This document shows, piece after piece, positions 28,571 through 35,795 of a stretch of DNA of 64,000 nucleotides. The notes under the pieces are model-generated. The model saw only the letters and a program-made list of their open reading frames with translations, searched no databases and had not been told where the DNA came from. This DNA comes from Roseiconus nitratireducens (lineage in GTDB: Bacteria; Planctomycetota; Planctomycetia; Pirellulales; Pirellulaceae): the NCBI RefSeq assembly GCF_008629675.1, contig NZ_VWOX01000001.1:248001-312000 (forward strand), written 5' to 3'. The position numbers and the translations under genes are program-made. How positions within the stretch are numbered: the stretch's first letter is position 1; each line of letters starts with the position of its first letter.

Positions 28571-28688
28571 GTTGCCGCGGCTCTGCTGCGAGTCCGCGGA
28601 TCGGGTAAGCCGGCGGGCCGGCCGCGATCGTGTCTCTCACACCACGACCGGGCCCGCGTCGTCGGCGGACCCGTCACGCCTGCCGTGA

Positions 28689-28922
28689 GTGGGGTATGGT
28701 GGTGGTGGCCGGCGGGCGGGGCAGACCGCCGGCCTCTTTTCCGACGGATCAGTGCGAGACAGTCACCAGACCGCACGCAGCCGTTGCCAGGCGTGCGATA
28801 AGTCCGGGGCGTCTCTTCGCGGCCTGTTCTTAGTTGCCGTTCTGATTCTCATCGTTGCCGTCGTTCTGGCGTACCTGTTCATTGCGAGGGAGCTGCCCCG
28901 ACTGAACCCATCGCGGGAATGA
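28689..28922 (+). CDS. Possible small membrane protein (77 aa)
   Basis: The frame ends with a strongly hydrophobic helix (LFLVAVLILIVAVVLAYLFI) and a short polar tail. The N-terminal part is low-complexity and Gly/Arg-rich, so the true start may be the later GTG near 28796. It lies between the two 143-bp repeats, ahead of the secreted protein gene on the same strand. It is listed because of the membrane segment; it could be chance. Confidence 0.3.
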   Translation: MGYGGGGRRAGQTAGLFSDGSVRDSHQTARSRCQACDKSGASLRGLFLVAVLILIVAVVLAYLFIARELPRLNPSRE

Positions 28923-29020
28923 CCCGGGCGACTTGGGGACGCAAACTGCGATTCCGCCAGATTGCTGAACCGTGGTACCCTCCGGGGCTACACGTCCCCG
29001 AATTCACACGGAGCAAGAAA

Positions 29021-29419
29021 ATGGGAATCCCTCAATGCGTGATGTCGCTAGCGTTCGCCATTGGTGCCTCGCTGTCCTGCCTTGCGGCGGATGTCCAAAA
29101 CGCCAACGAACCCCAGAAATTGCGATTTGAAGTTCAACCAGACGATGGCGGGATTCTGCTTTTGCCGGCGTCTGTTGGTGTCGGCGCATCTGACGTAACG
29201 GGCCTATTTGTCACGTGCGAGCGTGTTCAGTTTCGTGGATCGCAAGCCGTTTTCGTCAACGCAAGCTGCGCATCCGATGGTAATAGTTTCATCACTGGTA
29301 CGCGTTTGACAATCTCGGCGAAGTCGCCGACGAGTTTATCGGTGAACGTTTCCGACGATGCCCGAATCGAGTTCACTTCTGCAAAAGCCAAGAAGGAATT
29401 TCTGCGGACGCAGAAGTGA
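29021..29419 (+). CDS. Small secreted hypothetical protein (132 aa)
   Basis: The start at 29021 has GGAG seven bases upstream and opens a signal peptide (MGIPQCVMSLAFAIGASLSC, cleavage near LAA). The mature part is beta-rich and soluble (KLRFEVQPDDGGILLLPASV, GTRLTISAKSPTSLSVNVSD). No family is recognised. The gene stands on the plus strand between the two 143-bp direct repeats, and its stop is 28 bases before the second copy, so it has the look of an inserted cassette. Confidence 0.7.
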   Translation: MGIPQCVMSLAFAIGASLSCLAADVQNANEPQKLRFEVQPDDGGILLLPASVGVGASDVTGLFVTCERVQFRGSQAVFVNASCASDGNSFITGTRLTISAKSPTSLSVNVSDDARIEFTSAKAKKEFLRTQK

Positions 29420-29446
29420 ATGATTCTTTGAGTGCTGACCCGGCCG

Positions 29447-29589
29447 GCGCGGACTTCGTCCCCTTGGGTGACAGCGGCTGGCTGTTCCATCGCGAATTTC
29501 GGGGACTGTTCCGGCCTGGCGGTGTGCCGGGTCTGGGTTTCTTGTTGGTTCAGCGCCGGCGTCCTGGGGCGTCCTGAACGGCCGGCGAC
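29447..29589. repeat. 143-bp imperfect direct repeat, copy 2
   Basis: This copy pairs with 28427-28570, with about 19 differences by eye. It ends 15 bases before the stop codon of the second recombinase gene, so it could be that recombinase's recombination site. Confidence 0.9.
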
Positions 29590-29604
29590 ATTGGATCCAG
29601 GCTG

Positions 29605-30804
29605 TCAGCCGGGCAGCTGCATCAACGCGGTGCAGAATTCGCCCGGGGTGCACTCAGCCGCGTCACCGACAGCGGACTCCGAGTGCCCCGCAGCAAGCCA
29701 GATCGCGTCCGCGTTCCGTTTCGCGTTCTCGCCCACGTAGAACTTCAAGGTCGTCTCGATCGACTTGTGACGCATCATCGCTTGGAGGACCGGGGGCATC
29801 ACCTTCGTGGACCAACGGGCCCCGAACGATCGCCGGAAGTCGTGGATCGTTGCGAATCGATCTTCGCCGGCAGTGTTGTGACCGACGATCACGCCGGCCT
29901 TTCTGCCAGCTTGCGCGATCCTCTTTTCGACGGTTCTCTTGGTGACGAATCCGCCACGCATGCCGGTCCACTTGAACACCTGGCCGCGACGATCTGCAGG
30001 GTCGACCGCCCGCAGTAGGTGCGCGAAGTCGGGCGTCATTGGGACTTTACGATGCCGGCCGCCTTTCTCATGCTCCGCCGAAATCGCGATCATCGGCCGG
30101 TCCCCGTCCAAATCCTCGACGTGGTGAAACCTGGACGGCTCCCAGGTGAACGCGAACGTCTCACCGCTGCGGAATCCGGACCGCCAAAGCGCTTCGAGGT
30201 TCCATGCCCAACGCGTCGCGCATTCCTTCCCGGCAACCTTCGGCAGCTGCATCGCGATGCGTTCCGCTTCCTCGCGGGTCAACGCGCGACCGTGGGATGA
30301 TTCGACAACCTTGATCGGTGGCGGCGTCGGCCGCTCAGCGAGGATTCTGATCTGGACCGCCCATTTCAACGCGCTCATCAAATGATCTTGATAGGCGCGA
30401 ACGGTCGCCGGCGACTTGCCCTCCTTGCGGAGTTTGGCCGCAAACTGGCTGAACTTCGCCTCGTCCAAATCTTGGATAAACCGAACGTTGCACAGCGATT
30501 CCAGGCGATTTGCCGCGGTGCGAAACGCTTCCGCCGTCTTCGGCTTTCCGCTGTCGAGGTGCTCGTCTTCATATCGATCTCGGAAGTCCGACCAGAGATC
30601 ACATTCCCGGCCATTGTCGGCCAACCAACGAGTGACCAGGCCGGCGGCGAGCTTCGCCGCCTCCCTCTTGGTTCTGACTCCGCTGGATCCGAAATGCCAC
30701 GGGGACCGCGCGTCCGCTCGGTACTTGATAACGATGTTGCGGCGATCGCTTCGCCGAACGAGCATCCATTCGGGCCCGGTGGCCCTCATTCTGTGTCGTC
30801 GCAT
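29605..30804 (-). CDS. Second tyrosine recombinase / integrase (399 aa)
   Basis: The catalytic residues are visible: Arg in LWRSGFRSGETFAF, Lys in EKGGRHRKVPM, HxxR in TIHDFRRSFGARW, His in AMMRHKSIETT and Tyr in LKFYVGENAKR. The N-terminus has an AP2-like basic strand region (VIKYRADARSPWHFGSSGVR) and a core-binding domain near 60-170. An excisionase-like gene starts the same transcript 12 bases upstream. HDFRR replaces the more usual HxLRH. This is a different lineage from the recombinase at 24810, so the element carries two integration systems or is a composite. Confidence 0.9.
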   Translation of the reverse strand: MRRHRMRATGPEWMLVRRSDRRNIVIKYRADARSPWHFGSSGVRTKREAAKLAAGLVTRWLADNGRECDLWSDFRDRYEDEHLDSGKPKTAEAFRTAANRLESLCNVRFIQDLDEAKFSQFAAKLRKEGKSPATVRAYQDHLMSALKWAVQIRILAERPTPPPIKVVESSHGRALTREEAERIAMQLPKVAGKECATRWAWNLEALWRSGFRSGETFAFTWEPSRFHHVEDLDGDRPMIAISAEHEKGGRHRKVPMTPDFAHLLRAVDPADRRGQVFKWTGMRGGFVTKRTVEKRIAQAGRKAGVIVGHNTAGEDRFATIHDFRRSFGARWSTKVMPPVLQAMMRHKSIETTLKFYVGENAKRNADAIWLAAGHSESAVGDAAECTPGEFCTALMQLPG

Positions 30805-30816
30805 GAGCCTGCACTC

Positions 30817-31047
30817 TCATTGCTCGGGGCGGTTCTTGGTGGCTTCGTGAAGTAGCTCACCGTTGACGAGTACCCTGCCCGCCACGGGGCTGGTCGGAAG
30901 GCCGTACGCTTTTAGCAACTTCAAAGCGGTGCGGCGGTCGCGAATGTCGAATGCCTCCATCATGACTTTCAACGTCACGACTTCATCCTTGCTGATGCTC
31001 GTCCGCTTGGGACTCTGCGCGGCCCTTTTCTCTTTCCGCTGATTCAT
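30817..31047 (-). CDS. Excisionase-like small DNA-binding protein (76 aa)
   Basis: From the ATG at 31047 (AGGA upstream) the product is a basic leader (MNQRKEKRAAQSPKRTS) followed by a helical domain ending in a winged-helix-like pattern (RTALKLLKAYGLPTSPVAGR then VLVNGELLHEAT). Size, charge and position, 12 bases ahead of a tyrosine recombinase, fit a recombination directionality factor. Sequence similarity to a named excisionase family was not tested. Confidence 0.6.
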   Translation of the reverse strand: MNQRKEKRAAQSPKRTSISKDEVVTLKVMMEAFDIRDRRTALKLLKAYGLPTSPVAGRVLVNGELLHEATKNRPEQ

Positions 31048-31348
31048 GGCAATGCACAATCCTGCGCGGCACGAGGATCGTCCGCGCACGACAACGGCGT
31101 CGTACCTGTTGAGAACCGGGCGTCTACTCCCGGTCGGGGCCTTCGCTCGCCGGCCTGTGCCGGGTCACAGCTCGGGACTGATCCCACAAATACGACGCCG
31201 TTGTCATTTTCTAAATCTGAAAGAGTGGTAGACGTTTCGCTCTTGTCGCCGCCGCCATTTACAAGGCGGGGCCAAGTCGATTCGGTTCTCAGGCCAAATC
31301 AACGAGCGACTGAATCATGCCGCATCCGCAAGGCGGTGTCAAGTTTGT
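31048..31348. other. Intergenic region with a small hairpin
   Basis: These 301 bases hold no supported gene. There is a perfect 6-bp stem ACCGGG/CCCGGT (31115-31120 with 31129-31134) about 70 bases upstream of the excisionase-like gene, which may be regulatory. Confidence 0.4.
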
Positions 31349-31897
31349 TCAGTTGCCATTTAACGCGTTCAGGAATTCCGCACCAATGAATGAGATCCGT
31401 ACGAACGTGCTGTCGGGTGTGCCGCCGTTCTGAGCGTTGACTTCGAAGGTGAATCCTTTGTGGTCGAATTCCAGTTGTGCTTCTCCGTCCTCACTGGCCA
31501 TTGTGACGGCTTCCGCGACTTTTGCCTCTATCACACCGTTTGCCGGTTTTGTTATGGCAGTCGGATGCGCCGTCCATTTCTCCCAAACGGCCTTTGCCGA
31601 ATCAGCAGTCATGGGCGGGGCAACTTCAGCCGTGAATGTCGACCAATCAGCCGGCGAAAAGCCGATTGAAAACTCGCTCAGGTCCTCCCGATCAACGACG
31701 TCCCGCAGTCGATCGAGCATGAAGACGACATCCGGCTTCTTTTGATCGTCCGCGATGATCGATTCAGATTGAACCTGCTCGCGGGCTTCGGTCTCGGCCG
31801 GTTCATCAACCTGGTTCAGCTGCGGCGGGGCAGGTTCAGTGCGTGAATCGGAGCAACCGGCGACGATCGCCGCACAGAGTAGGAGGAGGGTTCGCAT
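31349..31897 (-). CDS. Putative lipoprotein (182 aa)
   Basis: The start at 31897 opens a lipoprotein signal, MRTLLLLCAAIVAGCSDSR, with lipobox IVAGC. A Pro/Glu-rich linker follows, then a folded domain (RDVVDREDLSEFSIGFSPAD, KVAEAVTMASEDGEAQLEFD) ending in a beta-rich part. It would be anchored to the outer face of the membrane. No family is recognised. It is cargo of the integrative element and lies downstream of the GYF-domain gene, 145 bases apart, on the same strand. Confidence 0.75.
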   Translation of the reverse strand: MRTLLLLCAAIVAGCSDSRTEPAPPQLNQVDEPAETEAREQVQSESIIADDQKKPDVVFMLDRLRDVVDREDLSEFSIGFSPADWSTFTAEVAPPMTADSAKAVWEKWTAHPTAITKPANGVIEAKVAEAVTMASEDGEAQLEFDHKGFTFEVNAQNGGTPDSTFVRISFIGAEFLNALNGN

Positions 31898-32042
31898 TTG
31901 TTTTTTGCCCACGGGAGCCAAGAAAGCCGGCGACTCCGAACTGCGCCAGGGGCACCCGGCGCAAATTGCAGGGGCAATTGCACGCCGGAGCCGCCGGTGT
32001 GCTGATCCTACCGTCCTAAGATGCTCCGTGCCACACAGGCGG

Positions 32043-33203
32043 TCAATCTTCGTCGGCATTCGTTTCCTTTGAAACTGTCGGAATCACATTTCCGAAGGGT
32101 TTCGCAAATTCGATCGATGCCGATTCCATTCTCGGGTTGTGTTTCACCATCACGCTGAACGGGCTCGTCTGGCCGGGAAGCAATGGCCGGTATTCGATGT
32201 AAGCGGAATCGGAAGTGATGAACCCACCCTCGGAGTCGAAGAAGCTCGCGACTGCTTTGACACCATCAAATGGGGAAGAAGATACATTCGTGATTTGGCC
32301 TTCAACTTGAACGTACTGTCCCCCGGGACTCAGGTGCCAATTCCAGCTTTCCAATTGCAGTCGCTGAACTTCCGGGGCAGGAACCTTAGCGGTAGTGGTC
32401 GGATCGCTCCGCCGGCTAGTGTCGGGCGGATCAACGAAAAAACCCACGATCCCGCAAACAATCAGTCCGACTATGAAGACGCCGGCAATGATCGATGTGG
32501 CTGACGAAGTTGACGAAGAAGGCGACCGCGACTTGTCGCCAGAGGCGGCTCCAAAAACGCACGCGATGTGTAAGACGATTCCCGGTATCACGAAAAACGC
32601 GTACCCCAGAAGAACCGCGATGAACCAAACAAATCCGTTTAGGATTTGCTGCTTATAAACCTGACCGAGACCAGGAATCACAACACTCAGCACCGCCGCA
32701 ACTCCCGGATTCCAATTCTCCTGTCGCCCTGCTGAGTGACGTTTGACGTTGATTTGCGCATTCAGAAACTCACCGCAGTAACGACACTTGATCGCGGTCG
32801 AAAGGATTTGCTCACCACAATAGGGGCAGGATTTGTAATCCGTCTCAACAGATTGTGACGCTGGAAAATGCTCAAAAGATTCTGCTTCGGCCGGAGCGTT
32901 GAAATCCCCTAGAACGCTCGCGATTTGGTCATCAGCCACATTGCTCTTCGCTTCCCATGGCGCGGGAGGCGGTTCAACGGGCAGAGCGGGCAGCGGCTGG
33001 CTCTCACTCTCATTCCAGGTTTGATCCAACTCGGATTTGAACAGTCCGCGCACGCTCGCCGCTCGGACCCATTTCCCTGCAGATCCGATGCGAATTCGCG
33101 TTTCTGAATTGATCTGGCCTGTCTCTGCAAGCCTCTTGAGTTGCTTTGTCCTGAACGGCCCGAGAGTCTTGCCCTTGTGATCAACAAACCATTCGCGAGA
33201 CAT
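32043..33203 (-). CDS. GYF_2 / zinc-ribbon / membrane protein with C-terminal FxLYD-like domain (386 aa)
   Basis: Residues 1-55 (REWFVDHKGKTLGPFRTKQL) match the GYF_2 pattern seen at the N-terminus of many planctomycete and other bacterial membrane proteins. Residues 120-145 form a double zinc ribbon, CPYCGEQILSTAIKCRYCGEF. Then come membrane segments (VAAVLSVVIPGLGQVY, NGFVWFIAVLLGYAFFVIPG) of TM2-like type, another helix (SIIAGVFIVGLIVCGIVGFF), and a C-terminal beta domain (YVQVEGQITNVSSSPFDGVK) of FxLYD style. Function is unknown; the architecture suggests a sensor or envelope protein. It is unusual as cargo in a phage-like element. Confidence 0.8.
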   Translation of the reverse strand: MSREWFVDHKGKTLGPFRTKQLKRLAETGQINSETRIRIGSAGKWVRAASVRGLFKSELDQTWNESESQPLPALPVEPPPAPWEAKSNVADDQIASVLGDFNAPAEAESFEHFPASQSVETDYKSCPYCGEQILSTAIKCRYCGEFLNAQINVKRHSAGRQENWNPGVAAVLSVVIPGLGQVYKQQILNGFVWFIAVLLGYAFFVIPGIVLHIACVFGAASGDKSRSPSSSTSSATSIIAGVFIVGLIVCGIVGFFVDPPDTSRRSDPTTTAKVPAPEVQRLQLESWNWHLSPGGQYVQVEGQITNVSSSPFDGVKAVASFFDSEGGFITSDSAYIEYRPLLPGQTSPFSVMVKHNPRMESASIEFAKPFGNVIPTVSKETNADED

Positions 33204-33254
33204 TTCCTACCCCAAAAACACACCGAAACCGCTCTTTCAGGCCCCGAGTGTACA

Positions 33255-33497
33255 CTACCCCGCAGAGGTATTCCATTGCTTGGCGCACCAGGCGGTCACG
33301 ACTCGATCGTTCCTCGTCACGGCGTGGCGTGCAATCAATCCGAGACGTTCCAGACCTGGCAGATGCCGCCGGATCGTATGTCGCGAAATCGAGTCGATGT
33401 TCTTGCGTTTCAGTTCCGAGTGGATCTCACCGACCGTTGAGCCTGTTCGATCGATTGCTTGCAGAATCCTACGATCTGTCCGATGCACCTCTAGCAT
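33255..33497 (-). CDS. Winged-helix DNA-binding protein (80 aa)
   Basis: I start at the ATG at 33497, which overlaps the end of the upstream gene by seven bases (ATGCTAG). The product reads as a compact winged helix: RRILQAIDRTGSTVGEIHSE, ISRHTIRRHLPGLERLGLIA, then a short basic wing. It is probably a transcription regulator and is the last gene of the long leftward transcript of the element. Confidence 0.7.
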   Translation of the reverse strand: MLEVHRTDRRILQAIDRTGSTVGEIHSELKRKNIDSISRHTIRRHLPGLERLGLIARHAVTRNDRVVTAWCAKQWNTSAG

Positions 33498-34006
33498 TCG
33501 ACCATTCCCGCGGAGTAAAGCCACGGCGGTGGTGGCCAGGCATCATCTTCGGGGATGCGGCCAGACAGTTCCCAGAGCAGCGAGGATCGTTCCGATTCCC
33601 CTCGGGCCAGAGCTTCCCGCCACTCTCGTCGGATCTTCTCTTGGCGTTCGTCGATGACCAACTCACCGCGGCGAATCATTCCCGAATCTCGCTCGATTTC
33701 CGTTGGTAGCGGCACCCACTCTGGATTGGCGACCGGTTCGACTTCGCCGCGGTACCGGCGCGGAAGGCAGACAGTGTCGCATGCCTCATCCAGACTGAGC
33801 CCGCGTTGCTGCAGGGAAAATGCCTCGCGGAGCTTGGTTGCGATCGACGTCCCGTACCGGGTCTCCGCGTCGATTGCTGGCGTTGGGGCCGGCGTGTTGC
33901 GTTTCGCCGGCGTGGTCTTTGCCGGTTCCGATATTCGCTTCCGTCGTCGTCGGACTTGGACAAATGTGCCGTCGTCGGGGCAGTCTAATAACGCTGTCGT
34001 TTCCAT
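33491..34006 (-). CDS. Hypothetical protein (171 aa)
   Basis: The ATG at 34006 has AAAGGA eight bases upstream and is preferred over an in-frame GTG at 34033. The product has a basic stretch (VQVRRRRKRISEP), a Pro/Ala linker, a helical segment (GTSIATKLREAFSLQQRGLS) and a C-terminal Arg/Glu-rich helix ending in WPPPPWLYSAG. No family is recognised. It lies in the gene run downstream of the tape-measure-like gene and is tightly packed with both neighbours. Confidence 0.65.
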   Translation of the reverse strand: METTALLDCPDDGTFVQVRRRRKRISEPAKTTPAKRNTPAPTPAIDAETRYGTSIATKLREAFSLQQRGLSLDEACDTVCLPRRYRGEVEPVANPEWVPLPTEIERDSGMIRRGELVIDERQEKIRREWREALARGESERSSLLWELSGRIPEDDAWPPPPWLYSAGMVEC

Positions 34007-34023
34007 CCGCTGGATCCTTTCGA

Positions 34024-34899
34024 TCAGCCGCACCCCATTGCACGCTCAATGGTTGACCGACTGAGAGGGCGTTTCGATGGTCTCTTTGGCCTGGGATTGT
34101 ATCGGACGATTGGCGTTTTCAAATGCAACGCGATCAACTCCGTCCATGCCCGCCGATTCTTATCTCGCAACTTCGGGATGGAACATAGCGCCGGGTTAAT
34201 GCCACTGGTGGTCATGGCCGGCGTCAGAAGTGTATGAGCCATAGCGAAGCTACCTTTAAAACTGGCCGGGAAGTGCCCGATCCGGATCTCGCAGGATTCG
34301 ATGTCGGTATGGTCAGTTAGAACGCGGACCATCGTTCCGCTCAGGCTTGACTCGCGGGCGTCCGCTCGCATCCATAGACCGAAACCGCCGGGCTCCGGTT
34401 CGAAATTTGCCTGCGAAACAAACCGAATCACCTCTGCGCCAGCGCCGTTGTCGTCTTCAATGTCAAGCCGCTCGGCGATCCTCAGAAGGGCGTGAGCAGA
34501 GAATCCAGCAATCCACTCACCACCGTTGATCGGAACTCGTGGCCGGTGCTCAGGGTAGTAGATCGTTCGTCCCCCGACTTCTGCCGACCGAAGGCGAAAC
34601 CAACGGAACTCGATCGCAGACCGTCGCAACTTCCCCGTGAAAGACCACGGCGGGCAGTGCTTCGAAAACAGATCCTTATCGACGCCAGCAACGATACTGA
34701 AGGCAAGACGGCCCCAAGCGTCATCGTCACCAGACCGAATGAGCCTGCGTTCGGATGCCGGCAATGCAACGGCGCGTTTGCGGTAGCTCTTGGACAGGGC
34801 TGCGATCAATGCCTCTGGCGGGTTGCCGAACTGTCGCAGATCCGGCATGCCATCGAACGCTCTTCGCAGAGCGTCTTGGGTGCATTTACGCTTGCTCAT
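34024..34899 (-). CDS. Hypothetical protein (291 aa)
   Basis: The start overlaps the previous stop by four bases. The sequence is mixed alpha/beta with many Trp, Phe and Arg residues (SAIEFRWFRLRSAEVGGRTI, GEWIAGFSAHALLRIAERL) and a basic tail (RYNPRPKRPSKRPLSRSTIE). There is no signal or membrane segment. No family is recognised. Its place after the tape-measure-like gene could suit a phage structural or element-specific gene, but nothing in the sequence proves it. Confidence 0.65.
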   Translation of the reverse strand: MSKRKCTQDALRRAFDGMPDLRQFGNPPEALIAALSKSYRKRAVALPASERRLIRSGDDDAWGRLAFSIVAGVDKDLFSKHCPPWSFTGKLRRSAIEFRWFRLRSAEVGGRTIYYPEHRPRVPINGGEWIAGFSAHALLRIAERLDIEDDNGAGAEVIRFVSQANFEPEPGGFGLWMRADARESSLSGTMVRVLTDHTDIESCEIRIGHFPASFKGSFAMAHTLLTPAMTTSGINPALCSIPKLRDKNRRAWTELIALHLKTPIVRYNPRPKRPSKRPLSRSTIERAMGCG

Positions 34900-35303
34900 T
34901 TCCCGATCGCTCGCGAGATGTTCGCTTTCAGCAGCTCGATCGCGTCGCCCACACGTTCGCTCTCTGAGGTTCGTTCTGGCATTGTCGCGTGGGCGTTGCC
35001 GAGCAGTGCGAGAGGAAGATCGCCATGCTTGAGTAGTTTTTCAAAGAGAGGCGTGAGATTGCACTGCATCCGACTCTCGGCCAGTTGGTAGCCATAAACA
35101 ACCTCCGTCAGATTGTTTCTCGCATCGATCAACGTTTTTTCCGACGCCGCCGCCGTCACGGGACGGGCCGGCGGCTCGAATCTCTGGCGAACAGCGCGGG
35201 CGGCGAGCAGTGGAGGCAGGAACGGCGAAGTGGGGCCGCATTGATCGATGGCTGCCTGGATTTCATCAACGCTCGGAAGATTTGAAAGGATGACGGTAGA
35301 CAT
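34896..35303 (-). CDS. Hypothetical protein (135 aa)
   Basis: It starts at ATG and overlaps the next gene by four bases. The product is predominantly helical and soluble (VDEIQAAIDQCGPTSPFLPP, TEVVYGYQLAESRMQCNLTP, SERVGDAIELLKANISRAIG). No family is recognised. It belongs to the leftward run of small coupled genes of the element. Confidence 0.6.
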   Translation of the reverse strand: MSTVILSNLPSVDEIQAAIDQCGPTSPFLPPLLAARAVRQRFEPPARPVTAAASEKTLIDARNNLTEVVYGYQLAESRMQCNLTPLFEKLLKHGDLPLALLGNAHATMPERTSESERVGDAIELLKANISRAIGK

Positions 35304-35330
35304 AACTCTCTCGGGAAAGGTGAAAACTGG

Positions 35331-35795
35331 TCAAGTGATTTGATCGGCGATCGATTGCAGGAGCGCGGAAGTGACTCGCAGGCATTGTTGGCGATGCCGC
35401 TCGATTTGTTGCAAAGCTTGGAGCTTGTCATTCAATCGCAGGAACTCATCGGTGCCCGATCGGTCCTGAACCACCTCCTTGCAGAAGTCAAGGATGCGTT
35501 CGACGGTCTCTGCTGATCGTCGCGCCGACTCCGCTCCGGACTCCATTTCCAAAGCTACCGCGGCAATCTCGGATTTCGGTGATCGCGTTTCCGGGAAGAG
35601 AATCCCGGCGGCTTCTGCCGCTACAGAGAGGCGCGCAGAAAGCATGCAGAGACCCGGAATTGAATCTGCGGCGAGCAATAGCAACTCCTTCGCCGCCTGA
35701 TCGTTGGCCAAGTGGTGGTTGTTCTCGCAGACAGCGACCATGTATTCCGACGCCAACTTTACCGCTCTGGCGGAGTCTTCAAACTGCGTTCTCAT
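35331..35795 (-). CDS. Hypothetical helical protein (154 aa)
   Basis: This is an Ala/Leu/Glu-rich, almost wholly helical product (DQAAKELLLLAADSIPGLCM, SAETVERILDFCKEVVQDR, NDKLQALQQIERHRQQCLR). It overlaps the tape-measure-like gene by four bases, so translation is coupled. The position right after a tape-measure-like gene is where phages often keep tail chaperones or baseplate parts, but no such family is recognised. Confidence 0.6.
   Translation of the reverse strand: MRTQFEDSARAVKLASEYMVAVCENNHHLANDQAAKELLLLAADSIPGLCMLSARLSVAAEAAGILFPETRSPKSEIAAVALEMESGAESARRSAETVERILDFCKEVVQDRSGTDEFLRLNDKLQALQQIERHRQQCLRVTSALLQSIADQIT

Noticed and set aside
28258-28776. 172-codon minus-strand frame across the first 143-bp repeat
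   Set aside because: The reading frame is not kept in the second repeat copy, where a base is missing, so the repeat is not conserved as protein.
28427-29589. Integron cassette interpretation (143-bp repeats as attC sites)
   Set aside because: The neighbouring recombinase has HDFRR rather than the integron-type HxLRH, and I could not identify paired attC core sites at the repeat ends.
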